From positions 1 to 64,000 of the forward strand of contig NZ_NPEV01000028.1 of NCBI RefSeq assembly GCF_003258835.1: a stretch of DNA of 64,000 nt, in the 5' to 3' direction. Source of the stretch: Rhodobium orientis (GTDB lineage: Bacteria; Pseudomonadota; Alphaproteobacteria; Rhizobiales; Rhodobiaceae). Every line of letters begins with the position of its first letter. The first letter of the stretch is position 1. A program made the position numbers and the translations under genes. This document shows positions 21,484-30,628 of this stretch, piece by piece. The notes below the pieces were generated by a model. It had not been told where the DNA came from. It worked only from the letters and a program-made list of their open reading frames with translations, and ran no database searches.

Positions 21484-22419
21484 TCAGGCGCCGTTCTGCT
21501 TTTTCATGTAGTCGTTGACGACGGCGCCGAGCGCCGCCGAGGCGAGCCGGGCCGCCGGCGGGTCGGCGCGGCTGGTCAAAAGGATCGGCACCCTGGCGCC
21601 GAGAACGAGGCCGGCAGCGCAGGCGCCCATGAAATAGACCATCATCTTGAAGAGCGCATTGCCGGAGACGATGTCGGGCACGATCAGGATGTCGGCATTG
21701 CCGGCGACAGGGTGGTCGACGCCCTTGATGCGTCCGGCATCGGGCGAGACGGCGAGGTCGAAGGCGAGCGGGCCGAAGACTTCCGCATCGCTCACATTGT
21801 CGCTCGCCCAGTCGGAAAGTTTCTGCGCCTCCATGGAGGAGGGGATGGTCTCCGTCGCCTCCTCGGTCGCCGACAGGATCGCCACATGCGGCCGCTTGTT
21901 GCCGAGGGCGCGGGACATCAGGACGGCGTTCTTCAGGATCGACTTGCGGGTCTCGAAGTCGGGATGGACGTTGACCGCGCCGTCGGAGATCAGCAGCGAG
22001 CCGTCCCGGTCCGGCGCCGTCATGTGGAAGACGTGGGTGTAGCGGGCGCCGGTGCGCATGCCGGAGGCGCGCGAGACCATCGCCCGCATGAAGACGTCCG
22101 TGTGGATGTGGCCCTTCATGACCATGCCGACATCGCCGCGCCCGCCCCAGGCCGCCGCCTCTTTGGCCGCTTCGGCCTCGTTCTCCGTCGCAACGATGCG
22201 GTAGTCGGAAATGTCCCAGTTGAGTTCCAGGGCATGGTGGGTGATGGCCTCCGGATCGCCGAAGAACACCGGCTCGATCAGGTTGAGGCGGGTGGCGTCG
22301 TGCGCGCTCAGCATCGCAAGCTGGGCGCCGGCATTGACGATTGCCGTCGGCGTTGCCGGCAGCGGTTCGGCGAGTTCCAGGAGCGAGGGCGGGCAGGTAA
22401 CGGCCTGTCGGCTGAGCAT
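21484..22419 (-). CDS. pta: Phosphate acetyltransferase (Pta/Ptb family)
   Basis: The 311-residue protein is a PTA_PTB phosphotransacylase. It shows MLSAHD, GRGDVGMVMKGHIHTD, ISDGAVNVHP and PDIVSGNALFKMMVYF, typical of the acetyl/butyryl-transferase fold. In taurine degraders a Pta of this short type converts the acetyl phosphate made by sulfoacetaldehyde acetyltransferase (Xsc) to acetyl-CoA. The taurine genes nearby support that role. Xsc itself is not present here. Confidence 0.85.
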   Translation of the reverse strand: MLSRQAVTCPPSLLELAEPLPATPTAIVNAGAQLAMLSAHDATRLNLIEPVFFGDPEAITHHALELNWDISDYRIVATENEAEAAKEAAAWGGRGDVGMVMKGHIHTDVFMRAMVSRASGMRTGARYTHVFHMTAPDRDGSLLISDGAVNVHPDFETRKSILKNAVLMSRALGNKRPHVAILSATEEATETIPSSMEAQKLSDWASDNVSDAEVFGPLAFDLAVSPDAGRIKGVDHPVAGNADILIVPDIVSGNALFKMMVYFMGACAAGLVLGARVPILLTSRADPPAARLASAALGAVVNDYMKKQNGA

Positions 22420-22616
22420 GGCTGGAGTCCTTGTTGTCTAGTCCGAGGCGGCCCGTTTTTTCGTTTTGGTCAGGCGGTGGTCTTGGGAATCCGCTGCCTG
22501 GAGCCGGCGCGGACGCGCCGGCTTTGGGGAGAGTACCCGTCATCGGAAGGGATCGTAAATGCGAGTAGGTCCAATTCGCAGGATTCGATGGGGCCAGACC
22601 GGCGCCGGGCTGCCGC

Positions 22617-24152
22617 TCAGACCTGCCTTGCGGCGACCTGGGGTGGCAATGCCTCGGCACTGCCTCTCTGGGACGGCTTCGTCCCGAGCTGCCCCTCGAT
22701 CAGCCGCGCAAGGATCGCGATGCCCGGCTCGATCCGGTCATGCGCGATGGAGGAAAAGCCGAGCCGGAAGCAGTTTTTCGGCGCCGGCTGGCGGGCGAAG
22801 TTGACGCTGCCGGATTCGATCACGATGCCGTGCGACAGCGCGTCCTCGCGCAACAGGTCGGCGTCCAGCTCTTCCGGGCCGGCGACCCAGTAGCTGGTGC
22901 CGCCGAAGCTCGGCACCGCGCCGGCATTGGGCAGGTGCCTGTCGAGGGCGCGGCCGAGCTCCTCCCAGCGCCGCCGGTAGACCCGGTGCAGCTTGCGGAT
23001 CAGCGCGTCGTGGTGGCCGAGGGCGAGAAAGAGGGCGACGGTCCGCTGGTTGTTGCTCGGCGGATGGCGCACCATCAGCCGGCGCAATGCCCGCGCCTCG
23101 CGGATCAGTTCCTTGGAGCCGACGAGGAAGCCGAGCCGGAGCCCCGGAAACAGCGTCTTGGACAGGCTCCCCACATAGACCACCCGGCCGCGCGTATCGA
23201 TCGATTTCAGCGCCGGCGTCGGCTCGGTGACGTAGTTGGTCTCGAACTCGTAGTCGTCCTCGATGATGACGAAATCGTGGGTCTCTGCCGCTTCCAGAAG
23301 CGCCGTGCGGCGCGTCCGCGACAGCGTCGCCGTCGTCGGGAACTGGTGACTGGGGGTAACGAAGACGACGTCGCAGGCCTTCACCTCCGGGCCGATCTGG
23401 ATGCCTTCGTTGTCGACGGGGATCGGCACCATCCGGTCCGAGTGGATGCGGATGATGTTGCGGGCATCGGGATAGCCCGGCTCTTCCATGCCGACCGGCG
23501 TGTCGCGGGACATCAGCAGCGTTGCCAGCAGGAACAGCGCGTTCTGGGCGCCCAGCGTGACGAGGATCTCCGTGTCGTCGGCGAGGATGCCGCGCCGCGG
23601 CAGGATGCGCTTGCGGATCTGCTCGACCAGCATCGGGTCGTCGAGATCGCGTAAGTCGTCGGCCCACACGTCGAGCCATTGCTTGCCGAGCGCCTGGCGC
23701 GAGCATTCCCGCCATTCGGAAATCGGAAACAGGGAAGGATCGATCTGGCCGTAGATGAAGGGATAGGGGTATTGCCGCCAGTTGGCCGGCTTGGAGATGT
23801 TGCGCATCGCGGCCGGGCGGACGGTGAGGGGGCCCTTCCAGCCCGCCCGGCCGTCCGCCGCGGGCGCCGCCTCGCCGTCGCTCGCCGCATAGCCGGCCGC
23901 CGTCCTGCCGTTGACGAAATAGCCGGAGCGTTCCGAGGCGATCAGGAACTCGTCGTCGATCAGGCTCTGATAGGCGAGCATGACCGTGTTGCGCGAGACG
24001 CCGAGCGAGCGGGCCAGCTCACGGCTCGACGGCAGGCGTTCGTTTTCCAGGAGGTGCCCGGCCAGAATGGCGGTGACCAGCGTCTCGCGGATCTGCGATT
24101 GCAGGCCGACGGAGGAGGACCGGTCAAGCTGGAAGAGGATGTTCGACACCAA
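22617..24152 (-). CDS. tauR: TauR-like MocR/GntR regulator with aminotransferase domain
   Basis: The 511-residue protein joins an N-terminal GntR winged helix (about residues 10-80, LPSSRELARSLGVSRNTVMLAYQSL) to a fold-type I aminotransferase-like effector domain. The PLP-lysine region is SLSKTLFPGLRLGF. This is the MocR architecture. Its position, divergent from an omega-amino-acid:pyruvate aminotransferase followed by tauABC, matches TauR, the taurine-responsive activator of Rhodobacter and Paracoccus. The family activates the adjacent gene and represses itself. The ATG at 24152 gives a complete winged helix. Confidence 0.83.
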   Translation of the reverse strand: MVSNILFQLDRSSSVGLQSQIRETLVTAILAGHLLENERLPSSRELARSLGVSRNTVMLAYQSLIDDEFLIASERSGYFVNGRTAAGYAASDGEAAPAADGRAGWKGPLTVRPAAMRNISKPANWRQYPYPFIYGQIDPSLFPISEWRECSRQALGKQWLDVWADDLRDLDDPMLVEQIRKRILPRRGILADDTEILVTLGAQNALFLLATLLMSRDTPVGMEEPGYPDARNIIRIHSDRMVPIPVDNEGIQIGPEVKACDVVFVTPSHQFPTTATLSRTRRTALLEAAETHDFVIIEDDYEFETNYVTEPTPALKSIDTRGRVVYVGSLSKTLFPGLRLGFLVGSKELIREARALRRLMVRHPPSNNQRTVALFLALGHHDALIRKLHRVYRRRWEELGRALDRHLPNAGAVPSFGGTSYWVAGPEELDADLLREDALSHGIVIESGSVNFARQPAPKNCFRLGFSSIAHDRIEPGIAILARLIEGQLGTKPSQRGSAEALPPQVAARQV

Positions 24153-24175
24153 CTGGCCTCATCAAAACCACGTAT

Positions 24176-24228
24176 CTGGTCCTATAATATGGTACCAGCG
24201 GCAGCGTACCGTTCGGACCAATCAAAAA
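24176..24228 (+). promoter_or_regulatory. Candidate TauR operator and promoter in the tauR-aminotransferase spacer
   Basis: Within the 180-base divergent spacer, CTGGTCC (24176-24182) is followed by TATAAT (24183-24188). An inverted ACCAG ends at 24198, giving an imperfect 23-bp palindrome around the -10. A further inverted GGACCA lies at 24215-24220. MocR regulators of the TauR type bind repeated CTGGAC-like elements, so this is the best operator candidate. The -35 is not convincing. Confidence 0.45.
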
Positions 24229-24332
24229 CAAGGAACCGCGCGGGTAGCCGGACCGATCGTGACCGGCCATGACAGCGCCATGGCCGTTCGCCTTTCGGGT
24301 CGCCAGGCCCGTCAATTGAGGACATGCGACTA

Positions 24333-25649
24333 ATGAATATCGCGGCCAACTCCCTCGAGCATCACTGGATGCCCTTCACCGCCAACCGGGCTTTCAAGTC
24401 CGACCCGCGCCTCGTCGTCAAGAGCGAGGGGGTCCATCTTTGGGACCACCGCGGCGGCCAGCTTATTGACGGCTCGTCCGGCCTGTTCTGCGTCGCTGCC
24501 GGCCATGGCCGCAGCGAGATCGCCGACGCGGTCCACGCCCAGCTCCAGACCAACGACTACATGTCGCCGTTCGCCTCCGGCACGCCGGGCTCGTTCGAGC
24601 TGGCGCGCAAGCTCGCCGCGATCCTGCCGGAAGGCATCGATCACGTCTTCTTCGTCAACTCCGGCTCCGAAGCGGTCGACACCGCCTTGAAGGTCGCCAT
24701 GGCCTACAACCGCGCCAGGGGCGAGGGCCAGCGCATCCGGTTCGTCTCCCGCGAGCGCGCCTATCACGGCGTCAATATCGGCGGCGTGTCGCTGAGCGGC
24801 ATGGTCAAGAACCGCGAGACCTTCCCGGTGGTGATGCCGAACGTCGTCCTGATGCGCCATACCTGGTCGCCGAACGAGCGTTTCGTGCGCGGCCAGCCGG
24901 AAGGCGGCGCGGAACTTGCCGACGACCTGCAGCGCATGATCGACGCCTATGGCGCCAGCACCATCGGCGCCTGCATCGTGGAACCGATCGCCGGCTCCAC
25001 CGGCATTCTGGTGCCGCCCAAGGGCTACCTGGAGCGGCTGCGCGAGATCTGCGATAAATACGGCATTCTGCTCATCTTCGACGAGGTCATCTGCGGTTTC
25101 GGGCGCACCGGCAAGGCGTTTGCCTCCCAGTCCTTCGGCGTCACGCCGGACATCATGACCATGGCCAAGGCGCTGACCAACGGCGCCCAGCCGATGGGCG
25201 CGGTCGCCGTCAGCGACAAGGTCTACGACACCATCGTCGATGCGGCTCCCGACAACGCCATCGAGTTCTTCCACGGCTACACCTATTCGGGCCATCCGGC
25301 CGCCTGCGCCGCTGGCATCGCCACCCTCGACATCTACGAGAACGAGAAGCTGTTCGAGCGCGCCGCGGAGCTTTCGGACTATTTCCTCGACAAGATGTTC
25401 GAGCTTCAGGATATCGACCTGATCACCGGTATCCGCGGCTACGGCCTGTTGGCCGGCATCGATCTGGCGCCGGGCGCCGCCCCGGGCCTGCGCGGTTCGG
25501 AAGTGCAGACCAGGCTGTTCTGGAACGGCCTGCACGTGAAGTTCACCGGCGATTGCGGGATCATCGCGCCGCCGCTTGTCGCGGAGCGCTCGCATGTCGA
25601 CGAGATTTGTTCCATCATCAGAAAGACACTGGAGGAAACCGGCCACTGA
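24333..25649 (+). CDS. tpa: Omega-amino acid:pyruvate aminotransferase, probable taurine:pyruvate aminotransferase
   Basis: The 438-residue class III aminotransferase opens with LEHHWMPFTANRAFK, the signature of the beta-alanine/omega-amino-acid:pyruvate group. It has FVNSGSEAVDTALK, YHGVNIGGVSLSG, LIFDEVICGFGRTG and the PLP lysine in MTMAKALTNGAQPMGAV. The product with taurine would be sulfoacetaldehyde plus alanine. The adjacent TauR-like regulator and TauABC make taurine the most likely substrate, but beta-alanine cannot be excluded. I preferred the ATG at 24333, 11 bases after GAGG; an ATG at 24324 is very close to that site. Confidence 0.82.
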   Translation: MNIAANSLEHHWMPFTANRAFKSDPRLVVKSEGVHLWDHRGGQLIDGSSGLFCVAAGHGRSEIADAVHAQLQTNDYMSPFASGTPGSFELARKLAAILPEGIDHVFFVNSGSEAVDTALKVAMAYNRARGEGQRIRFVSRERAYHGVNIGGVSLSGMVKNRETFPVVMPNVVLMRHTWSPNERFVRGQPEGGAELADDLQRMIDAYGASTIGACIVEPIAGSTGILVPPKGYLERLREICDKYGILLIFDEVICGFGRTGKAFASQSFGVTPDIMTMAKALTNGAQPMGAVAVSDKVYDTIVDAAPDNAIEFFHGYTYSGHPAACAAGIATLDIYENEKLFERAAELSDYFLDKMFELQDIDLITGIRGYGLLAGIDLAPGAAPGLRGSEVQTRLFWNGLHVKFTGDCGIIAPPLVAERSHVDEICSIIRKTLEETGH

Positions 25650-25800
25650 GTAAGGGCCCGCATTAGCTTGGGGAACAGCGCATTGTCCGGACAGTCCGGC
25701 TGCCGTAGTTTCGGCGGCGTTATGGACGGTTCGCAATGACAGGAACGCCGCACCGATGGCAGAGAATCACGGGCGGCATCATGCAAATCAGGAGAACAAC

Positions 25801-26817
25801 ATGTTGAAACGTGTAATCGGTTCCATCGCCGCGGCCGCGACCGCCGCCGTACTGTCGGCCGGCATCGCCCAGGCCGCCGACAAGGAAGTGACCATCGGCT
25901 ACCAGACCATCTACAATCCGTGGAAGGTCGCCATCGCCGACGGCAAGTTCGAGGAAGTCACCGGCTACAAGATCAAATGGGCCAAGTTCTCGTCCGGCGC
26001 CAAGGTGATCAACGCCATGGCCTCCGGCGACGTGCAGATCGCGCTTGCCGGCTCCAGCCCGATCGCCGCGGGCGTCTCGCGCGGCCTCGACATCGAGCTG
26101 TTCTGGATCACCGAGGACATCGCTTCCGCCGAGGCTCTGGTCGTGCGCGACGGCTCCGGCATTACCGCGCCGCAGGACCTGAAGGGAAAGACGCTCGGCG
26201 TGCCGTTCGTCTCCACCACCCACTTCCACACGCTCTTTGCGCTCGAGCAGTTCGGCATCGACCCCTCCGAGGTCAAGATCCTCAACATGCAGCCGAACTC
26301 CATCGCCGCCGCCTGGGAGCGCGGTGATATCGACGCCGCCTTCATCTGGGATCCGGCGCTCGGCCGCATCAAGCAGAGCGGCAAGGTGCTGATCACCTCC
26401 GGCACCCTGTCGAGCTGGGGCAAGGCCACCTTCGACGGCATGGTCGTCAACAAGACCTGGGCCGGCGAGAACAAGGACTTCATGGTCTCCTTCGTGAAGA
26501 CCATTGCCGAGGCCGACGAGGCCTATCGCAGCGACCCGGAAGCCTTCGGCGCCGATTCCGAGAACGCCAAGAAGATCGTCAGCCTGGTCGGCGGCGAGGC
26601 TGCGGACGTTCCGGGCGTGCTCGCCCTCTACGGCTTCCCGACGCTTGAGGAGCAGGCCTCCAGCCGCTGGCTCGGCGGCGGGGCGGAGGGCGGTGCCGCC
26701 AAGGCGCTGTACTTCACCTCCGAGTTCCTGAAGGGCGAGAAGAAGATCGACAACATGCTCGACGACTACGGCACGGTGGTCACCGACGAGTTCGTCAAGG
26801 GCGCCCTCGGCCAATAA
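25801..26817 (+). CDS. tauA: Taurine ABC transporter substrate-binding protein
   Basis: The 338-residue periplasmic protein has a clear signal peptide (cleavage near AQAAD). It has the TauA/SsuA-type layout: TIGYQTIYNPWKVAIADG, SGDVQIALAGSSPIAAGVSRG and WDPALGRI. A strong Shine-Dalgarno (AGGAGA) lies just before the ATG at 25801. It delivers taurine to the TauBC permease complex encoded downstream. Expression is probably higher than tauBC because a strong stem-loop follows the stop codon. Confidence 0.92.
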   Translation: MLKRVIGSIAAAATAAVLSAGIAQAADKEVTIGYQTIYNPWKVAIADGKFEEVTGYKIKWAKFSSGAKVINAMASGDVQIALAGSSPIAAGVSRGLDIELFWITEDIASAEALVVRDGSGITAPQDLKGKTLGVPFVSTTHFHTLFALEQFGIDPSEVKILNMQPNSIAAAWERGDIDAAFIWDPALGRIKQSGKVLITSGTLSSWGKATFDGMVVNKTWAGENKDFMVSFVKTIAEADEAYRSDPEAFGADSENAKKIVSLVGGEAADVPGVLALYGFPTLEEQASSRWLGGGAEGGAAKALYFTSEFLKGEKKIDNMLDDYGTVVTDEFVKGALGQ

Positions 26818-26840
26818 TCCTGGCAGAACGACACGCCCTT

Positions 26841-26874
26841 GGCGGGCCGCGGCCGGCAACGGCTGCGGTCCGCC
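26841..26874 (+). other. Strong stem-loop in the tauA-tauB spacer
   Basis: A 14-bp stem pairs 26841-26854 (GGCGGGCCGCGGCC) with 26861-26874 (GGCTGCGGTCCGCC), with two G-U pairs and a GGCAAC loop. It starts 23 bases after the tauA stop. No T-run follows, so it is less likely a full terminator than an RNA-processing or 3'-protecting hairpin. The rest of the 324-base spacer (26818-27141) shows no gene I can support. Confidence 0.6.
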
Positions 26875-27141
26875 GGGGCATTTCGGGCATCGGCGCCATT
26901 GGGGACGCGCCGGCCGGCGGTACGCAAACCCTCCCTTTGCGGCGCCGCCCGATCGGGGTTCCTTCCCACGGACAACGGCCGGTCTCGCCGCGTTTCCCGG
27001 AGCCGGGACTGCCGGATCATTCCGGTATCCGGCCGGCGCTGACGCCTTTCCGGACCAGCGGTGTTATCGATTTTCGCTGCGGCCGCGCCGATGCGGTGCT
27101 ACTCAACGGACTCCCGTTCCATGCCAGCGAAAGGGGCTATC

Positions 27142-27981
27142 ATGGCAGAAACACTAGGTGCCGCTCCCGTACCTGCTGCCAGCAAGACGCTGAAGGCAGA
27201 CGACGTTACGGTCATCTACCCGACAAAGGGTGCCGGCGAAGGCGTTCACGCCCTGGAAAAGGTCTCCCTTACCATCAAGGACGGTGATTTCGTCGTCGCT
27301 CTCGGCGCGTCCGGCTGCGGCAAGACGACCTTCCTCAATCTGCTTGCGGGCTTCATCCAGCCGACCTACGGGACCGTCACCCTCGGCGGCAAGCGGGTCA
27401 ACGGCCCCGGAGCCGACCGCGGCGTGGTGTTCCAGAAACACGCGCTGATGCCCTGGCTGAACGTTCTGAAGAACGTCACCTTCGGCCTCAAGCTGCAGGG
27501 CGTCGGCCAGACCGAGCGGCGCGAGATCGCCCGCAAATACCTCAAGCTGGTGGGCCTGGAGGACTTCGAGACCCGCAACATCTACGAGCTGTCCGGCGGC
27601 ATGCAGCAGCGCGTCGGCCTTGCCCGTGCGCTGACCTCCGATCCGGATGCGCTCTTGATGGACGAGCCGCTCGGCGCCCTCGACGCGCTGACCCGCGAAT
27701 CCATGCAGGAACTCATCCTCGACGTCTGGCGCGAGACCCACAAGATGGTGTTCTTCATCACCCACAGCGTCGAAGAGGCCCTGTTCATGGCGACGCGGCT
27801 GATCGTCATGTCGCCGCGTCCGGGCCGCATCACCCACGAATACGAGCTCGACTTCTGCCACCGCTTTTTCGAGACCCGCAACGCCCGGGCCGTGAAGTCC
27901 GATCCGGATTTCATCGCCATGCGCGAAAAGATCCTGTCGATCATCCATGGCGACGAAATGGGAGGAGGTGCCGATGTCTGA
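27142..27981 (+). CDS. tauB: Taurine ABC transporter ATP-binding protein
   Basis: The 279-residue ABC ATPase has Walker [14 protein letters not shown], the signature [15 protein letters not shown], Walker [12 protein letters not shown] and the switch His in [11 protein letters not shown]. The sequence is of the nitrate/sulfonate/taurine subgroup. The ATG at 27142 is preceded by an AAAGGGG purine run; the frame is open for 27 codons upstream with no ribosome site. The stop overlaps tauC by 8 bases, so the pair is translationally coupled. Confidence 0.92.
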   Translation: MAETLGAAPVPAASKTLKADDVTVIYPTKGAGEGVHALEKVSLTIKDGDFVVALGASGCGKTTFLNLLAGFIQPTYGTVTLGGKRVNGPGADRGVVFQKHALMPWLNVLKNVTFGLKLQGVGQTERREIARKYLKLVGLEDFETRNIYELSGGMQQRVGLARALTSDPDALLMDEPLGALDALTRESMQELILDVWRETHKMVFFITHSVEEALFMATRLIVMSPRPGRITHEYELDFCHRFFETRNARAVKSDPDFIAMREKILSIIHGDEMGGGADV

Positions 27982-28834
27982 CCAGTCCCGCTCCAACGGT
28001 TTTGCCGGCTCGCTCGGCAACATTTTCGGCGCCGGCCCCGTCCAGCCTGGCGAGTCCTACGGCGCGCCCGGCTCCGGCCGCAGCCTCAGCATTTCAGTCG
28101 TCACCGCGGTCCTCATCCTCGGCCTTTGGTGGGTCGCCTCCAACTACGAGTGGGTGAAACCGCTGTTCCTGCCGACCCCGCAATCGGTGTTCCACCGGTT
28201 CATCACCATTTCCCAGGAGCCGTTTTCCGGCGGCACCCTTTGGGACCACACCTCCCAGAGCCTGATGCGGGTGTTCTCCGCCTTTTTCCTGGCCTGCATC
28301 ACGGCGATCCCGGTCGGCCTTGCCATGGGCATCAACCGCATCGCCCGCGGCATCTTCGATCCGCCGATCGAGTTCTACCGGCCGATCCCGCCGCTGGCCT
28401 ATCTGCCGCTCACCATCATCTGGCTCGGCATCGACGAGAGCCAGAAGATCTCGCTGATCTTCCTGGCCATCTTCGCGCCGATGGCGCTGGCCGCAAGGGC
28501 CGGCGTGCGCTCCGTGCAGATCGAGCAGATCCACGCCGCCTATTCCATGGGCGCCTCGCGCATGCAGGTGATCTGGCACATCATCTTCAAGGCGGCGCTG
28601 CCGGAAATCCTGACCGGCATGCGCATCGGCATCGGCTTCGGCTGGACGACGCTGGTCGCGGCCGAAATGGTCGCCGCCCAGGTCGGCCTCGGCCACATGG
28701 TGCTCGACGCGGCGGAGTTCCTGGTCACCGAGGTGGTGTTCATGGGCATCATCGTCATCGGCGCCATCGCCTATATCTTCGACCTGATGATGCGCCTGGT
28801 CGAAAAGAAGCTGGTGCCCTGGAAGGGGCGGTAG
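27974..28834 (+). CDS. tauC: Taurine ABC transporter permease
   Basis: The 286-residue integral membrane protein has about six transmembrane segments. The EAA loop region [31 protein letters not shown] contacts the ATPase. A very strong Shine-Dalgarno (GGGAGGAGG) precedes the ATG at 27974. It forms the inner-membrane channel with TauB, and a clear terminator follows the gene. Confidence 0.92.
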   Translation: MSDQSRSNGFAGSLGNIFGAGPVQPGESYGAPGSGRSLSISVVTAVLILGLWWVASNYEWVKPLFLPTPQSVFHRFITISQEPFSGGTLWDHTSQSLMRVFSAFFLACITAIPVGLAMGINRIARGIFDPPIEFYRPIPPLAYLPLTIIWLGIDESQKISLIFLAIFAPMALAARAGVRSVQIEQIHAAYSMGASRMQVIWHIIFKAALPEILTGMRIGIGFGWTTLVAAEMVAAQVGLGHMVLDAAEFLVTEVVFMGIIVIGAIAYIFDLMMRLVEKKLVPWKGR

Positions 28835-28880
28835 TCCGCGACAACAGCCGGCATGGCCGATGCGCCTCGCCGCAGGAACA

Positions 28881-28919
28881 AGGCCCGGGATGGCGGTTGT
28901 CCGTCCCGGGCCTTTTTGG
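28881..28919 (+). terminator. Rho-independent terminator after tauC
   Basis: A perfect 10-bp stem (AGGCCCGGGA with TCCCGGGCCT, arms 28881-28890 and 28904-28913) is followed by TTTTGGTTTTT. It ends the tau transcript 46 bases after the tauC stop. Confidence 0.88.
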
Positions 28920-28963
28920 TTTTTCATGCCTCTGCCCGGTGCAGCGACACCGCGCCCGCCGCG

Positions 28964-30295
28964 CTACATCAGCCCGTTGACGAGGATCGCCAGGATGGCG
29001 ACCGGGGCGACGAAGCGCAGGATGAATATCCACACGGTCAAGAGGACGCCTGGATGCTCGCCGTCCATGGTCACCTCGTCGGCGGCCCTCGGCCCCATCA
29101 CCCAGCCGACGAAGATCGCCAGCATCAGGCCGGAGACCGGCAGCATGATGTTGGAGGTCAGGAAGTCCAGGAGGTCGAGGAACCCCATGCCGAACAGCTT
29201 GTAGTCGGCCCAGATCCCTTGCGACAGCGAGGACGGCACGCCGAGCAGGAAGGTGACGCAGCCGATGGCGATCGTCGTCGGCACGCGGCCGAAGCCGCGG
29301 TCCCGGAACAGGGCAACGAGCGGCTCCAGCAGCGAGACCGAGGAGGTCAGCGCGGCGATCAGCAGCAGCACGAAGAAGGCGGGCCCGAAGATCGCGCCAC
29401 CGGGCATTGCCTGGAACACTGTCGGCAGGGTGATGAAGGTCAGCGCCGGGCCGGCCTTCGGGTCGAGGCCGAAGGCAAAGACCGCCGGCAGGATGGCGAG
29501 GCCGGCGAGGATCGCCACCATTGTATCGAGGGAGACGATGTACCAGGCCGAGCGTCCGATGCGCGTGTCGCGGTCGAGATAGGAGCCGTAGGTCAGCATC
29601 GCCGCCATGCCGATGGACAGCGAAAAGAAGGCCTGGCCGAGCGCGGCCATGAAGACGGCGCCATTGATCTTGGAGAAGTCGGGCGTCAGGAAGAACCGAA
29701 GACCGGCTTCGGCGCCCGGCAGGGTCAGGGAGCGGGCGACGAGGCCGATGAGGATGAAGAACAGGATCGGCATCAGGATCTTGCTGATGCGTTCGATGCC
29801 GGAGGCGACGCCCTTCAGGACGACGAAGACGGTCAGCACGACGAAGATCGCCTGGTAGATCAGGGGCTGCCAGGGGTCGGTGATGAAGCCGACGAATGAG
29901 TCGCCGATCGCGCCGATATCGAGGCCGTTGAAGGCGCCGTCCGCGGACTTGATCACATAGGCGATCGTCCAGCCGGCAATGACCGAATAGAACGACAGGA
30001 TGAGAAAGGCGACGGTGAGGCCGATCGCGCCGACCACGGTCCAGCCCTTGTGGCCGAGCACTTTGAAGGCCGAAAGGGCGTCGGTCTGACCGGCCCGGCC
30101 GATGGCGACCTCGGCAAGCAGGACGGACAGGCCGATGGTGAAGACGATGGCCAGGTAGAGCAGAAGGAAGGCGGCACCGCCGTTCTCGCCGGTGATGTAG
30201 GGAAACTTCCAGATGTTGCCGAGGCCGACGGCGGAGCCGGCGGCAGCAACGATGAAGCCGATGCGGGAATGCCACCTTTCTCGCGGAGCACGCAT
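28964..30295 (-). CDS. Sodium-dependent transporter, NSS (neurotransmitter:sodium symporter) family
   Basis: The 443-residue protein has about 11-12 membrane segments. It has the NSS N-terminal signature WHSRIGFIVAAAGSAVGLGNIWKFPYITGENGG, which contains the Na+/substrate site. Bacterial relatives (LeuT, TnaT, MhsT) import amino acids; the substrate here is unknown. Its closeness to the tau genes may be chance. The ATG at 30295 is supported by AGGA upstream on the minus strand; longer starts exist at 30322 and 30349. Confidence 0.9.
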   Translation of the reverse strand: MRAPRERWHSRIGFIVAAAGSAVGLGNIWKFPYITGENGGAAFLLLYLAIVFTIGLSVLLAEVAIGRAGQTDALSAFKVLGHKGWTVVGAIGLTVAFLILSFYSVIAGWTIAYVIKSADGAFNGLDIGAIGDSFVGFITDPWQPLIYQAIFVVLTVFVVLKGVASGIERISKILMPILFFILIGLVARSLTLPGAEAGLRFFLTPDFSKINGAVFMAALGQAFFSLSIGMAAMLTYGSYLDRDTRIGRSAWYIVSLDTMVAILAGLAILPAVFAFGLDPKAGPALTFITLPTVFQAMPGGAIFGPAFFVLLLIAALTSSVSLLEPLVALFRDRGFGRVPTTIAIGCVTFLLGVPSSLSQGIWADYKLFGMGFLDLLDFLTSNIMLPVSGLMLAIFVGWVMGPRAADEVTMDGEHPGVLLTVWIFILRFVAPVAILAILVNGLM

Positions 30296-30628
30296 GAATC
30301 GATCCTGTCGGTTTTTTCGCATGCCGACGGGCCGTCGAGCGGCCGGCACGGATGCGGTCGTGTGGTGGATGCCGGTGCGGGGAAGGACCGTCGGGCGACC
30401 GGCTCAGGCTGGCAGCCTTAAAACCCGGTGTGACACCGAAAGTCGATGATCGAAGACAAAAAAATGTTCTTTTATGCCCAAATTTAAAGCAATTGCACAA
30501 CTAAGAGACACTTCGGAGCGCTCTATGCACCCAGTGGCGGGCGTTGCCGGCGAGGCAAGGGCGGCGACGGCGCAATGCCGCAAGGACCGGCTCAGCATGG
30601 GGATCGTCCGTCCCGGGCTTATGCTTCG
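30296..30628. other. Intergenic region upstream of the NSS transporter
   Basis: This 333-base spacer lies between the NSS gene and the soxR 3' end. An A/T-rich patch at about 30450-30500 stands out from the GC-rich surroundings and may contain the transporter promoter. I see no coding frame with support and no RNA gene. Confidence 0.4.

Noticed and set aside
26841-26874. Rho-independent terminator between tauA and tauB
   Set aside because: The hairpin is strong but is followed by GGGGCA rather than a T-run, and tauB/tauC are plainly part of the same system.
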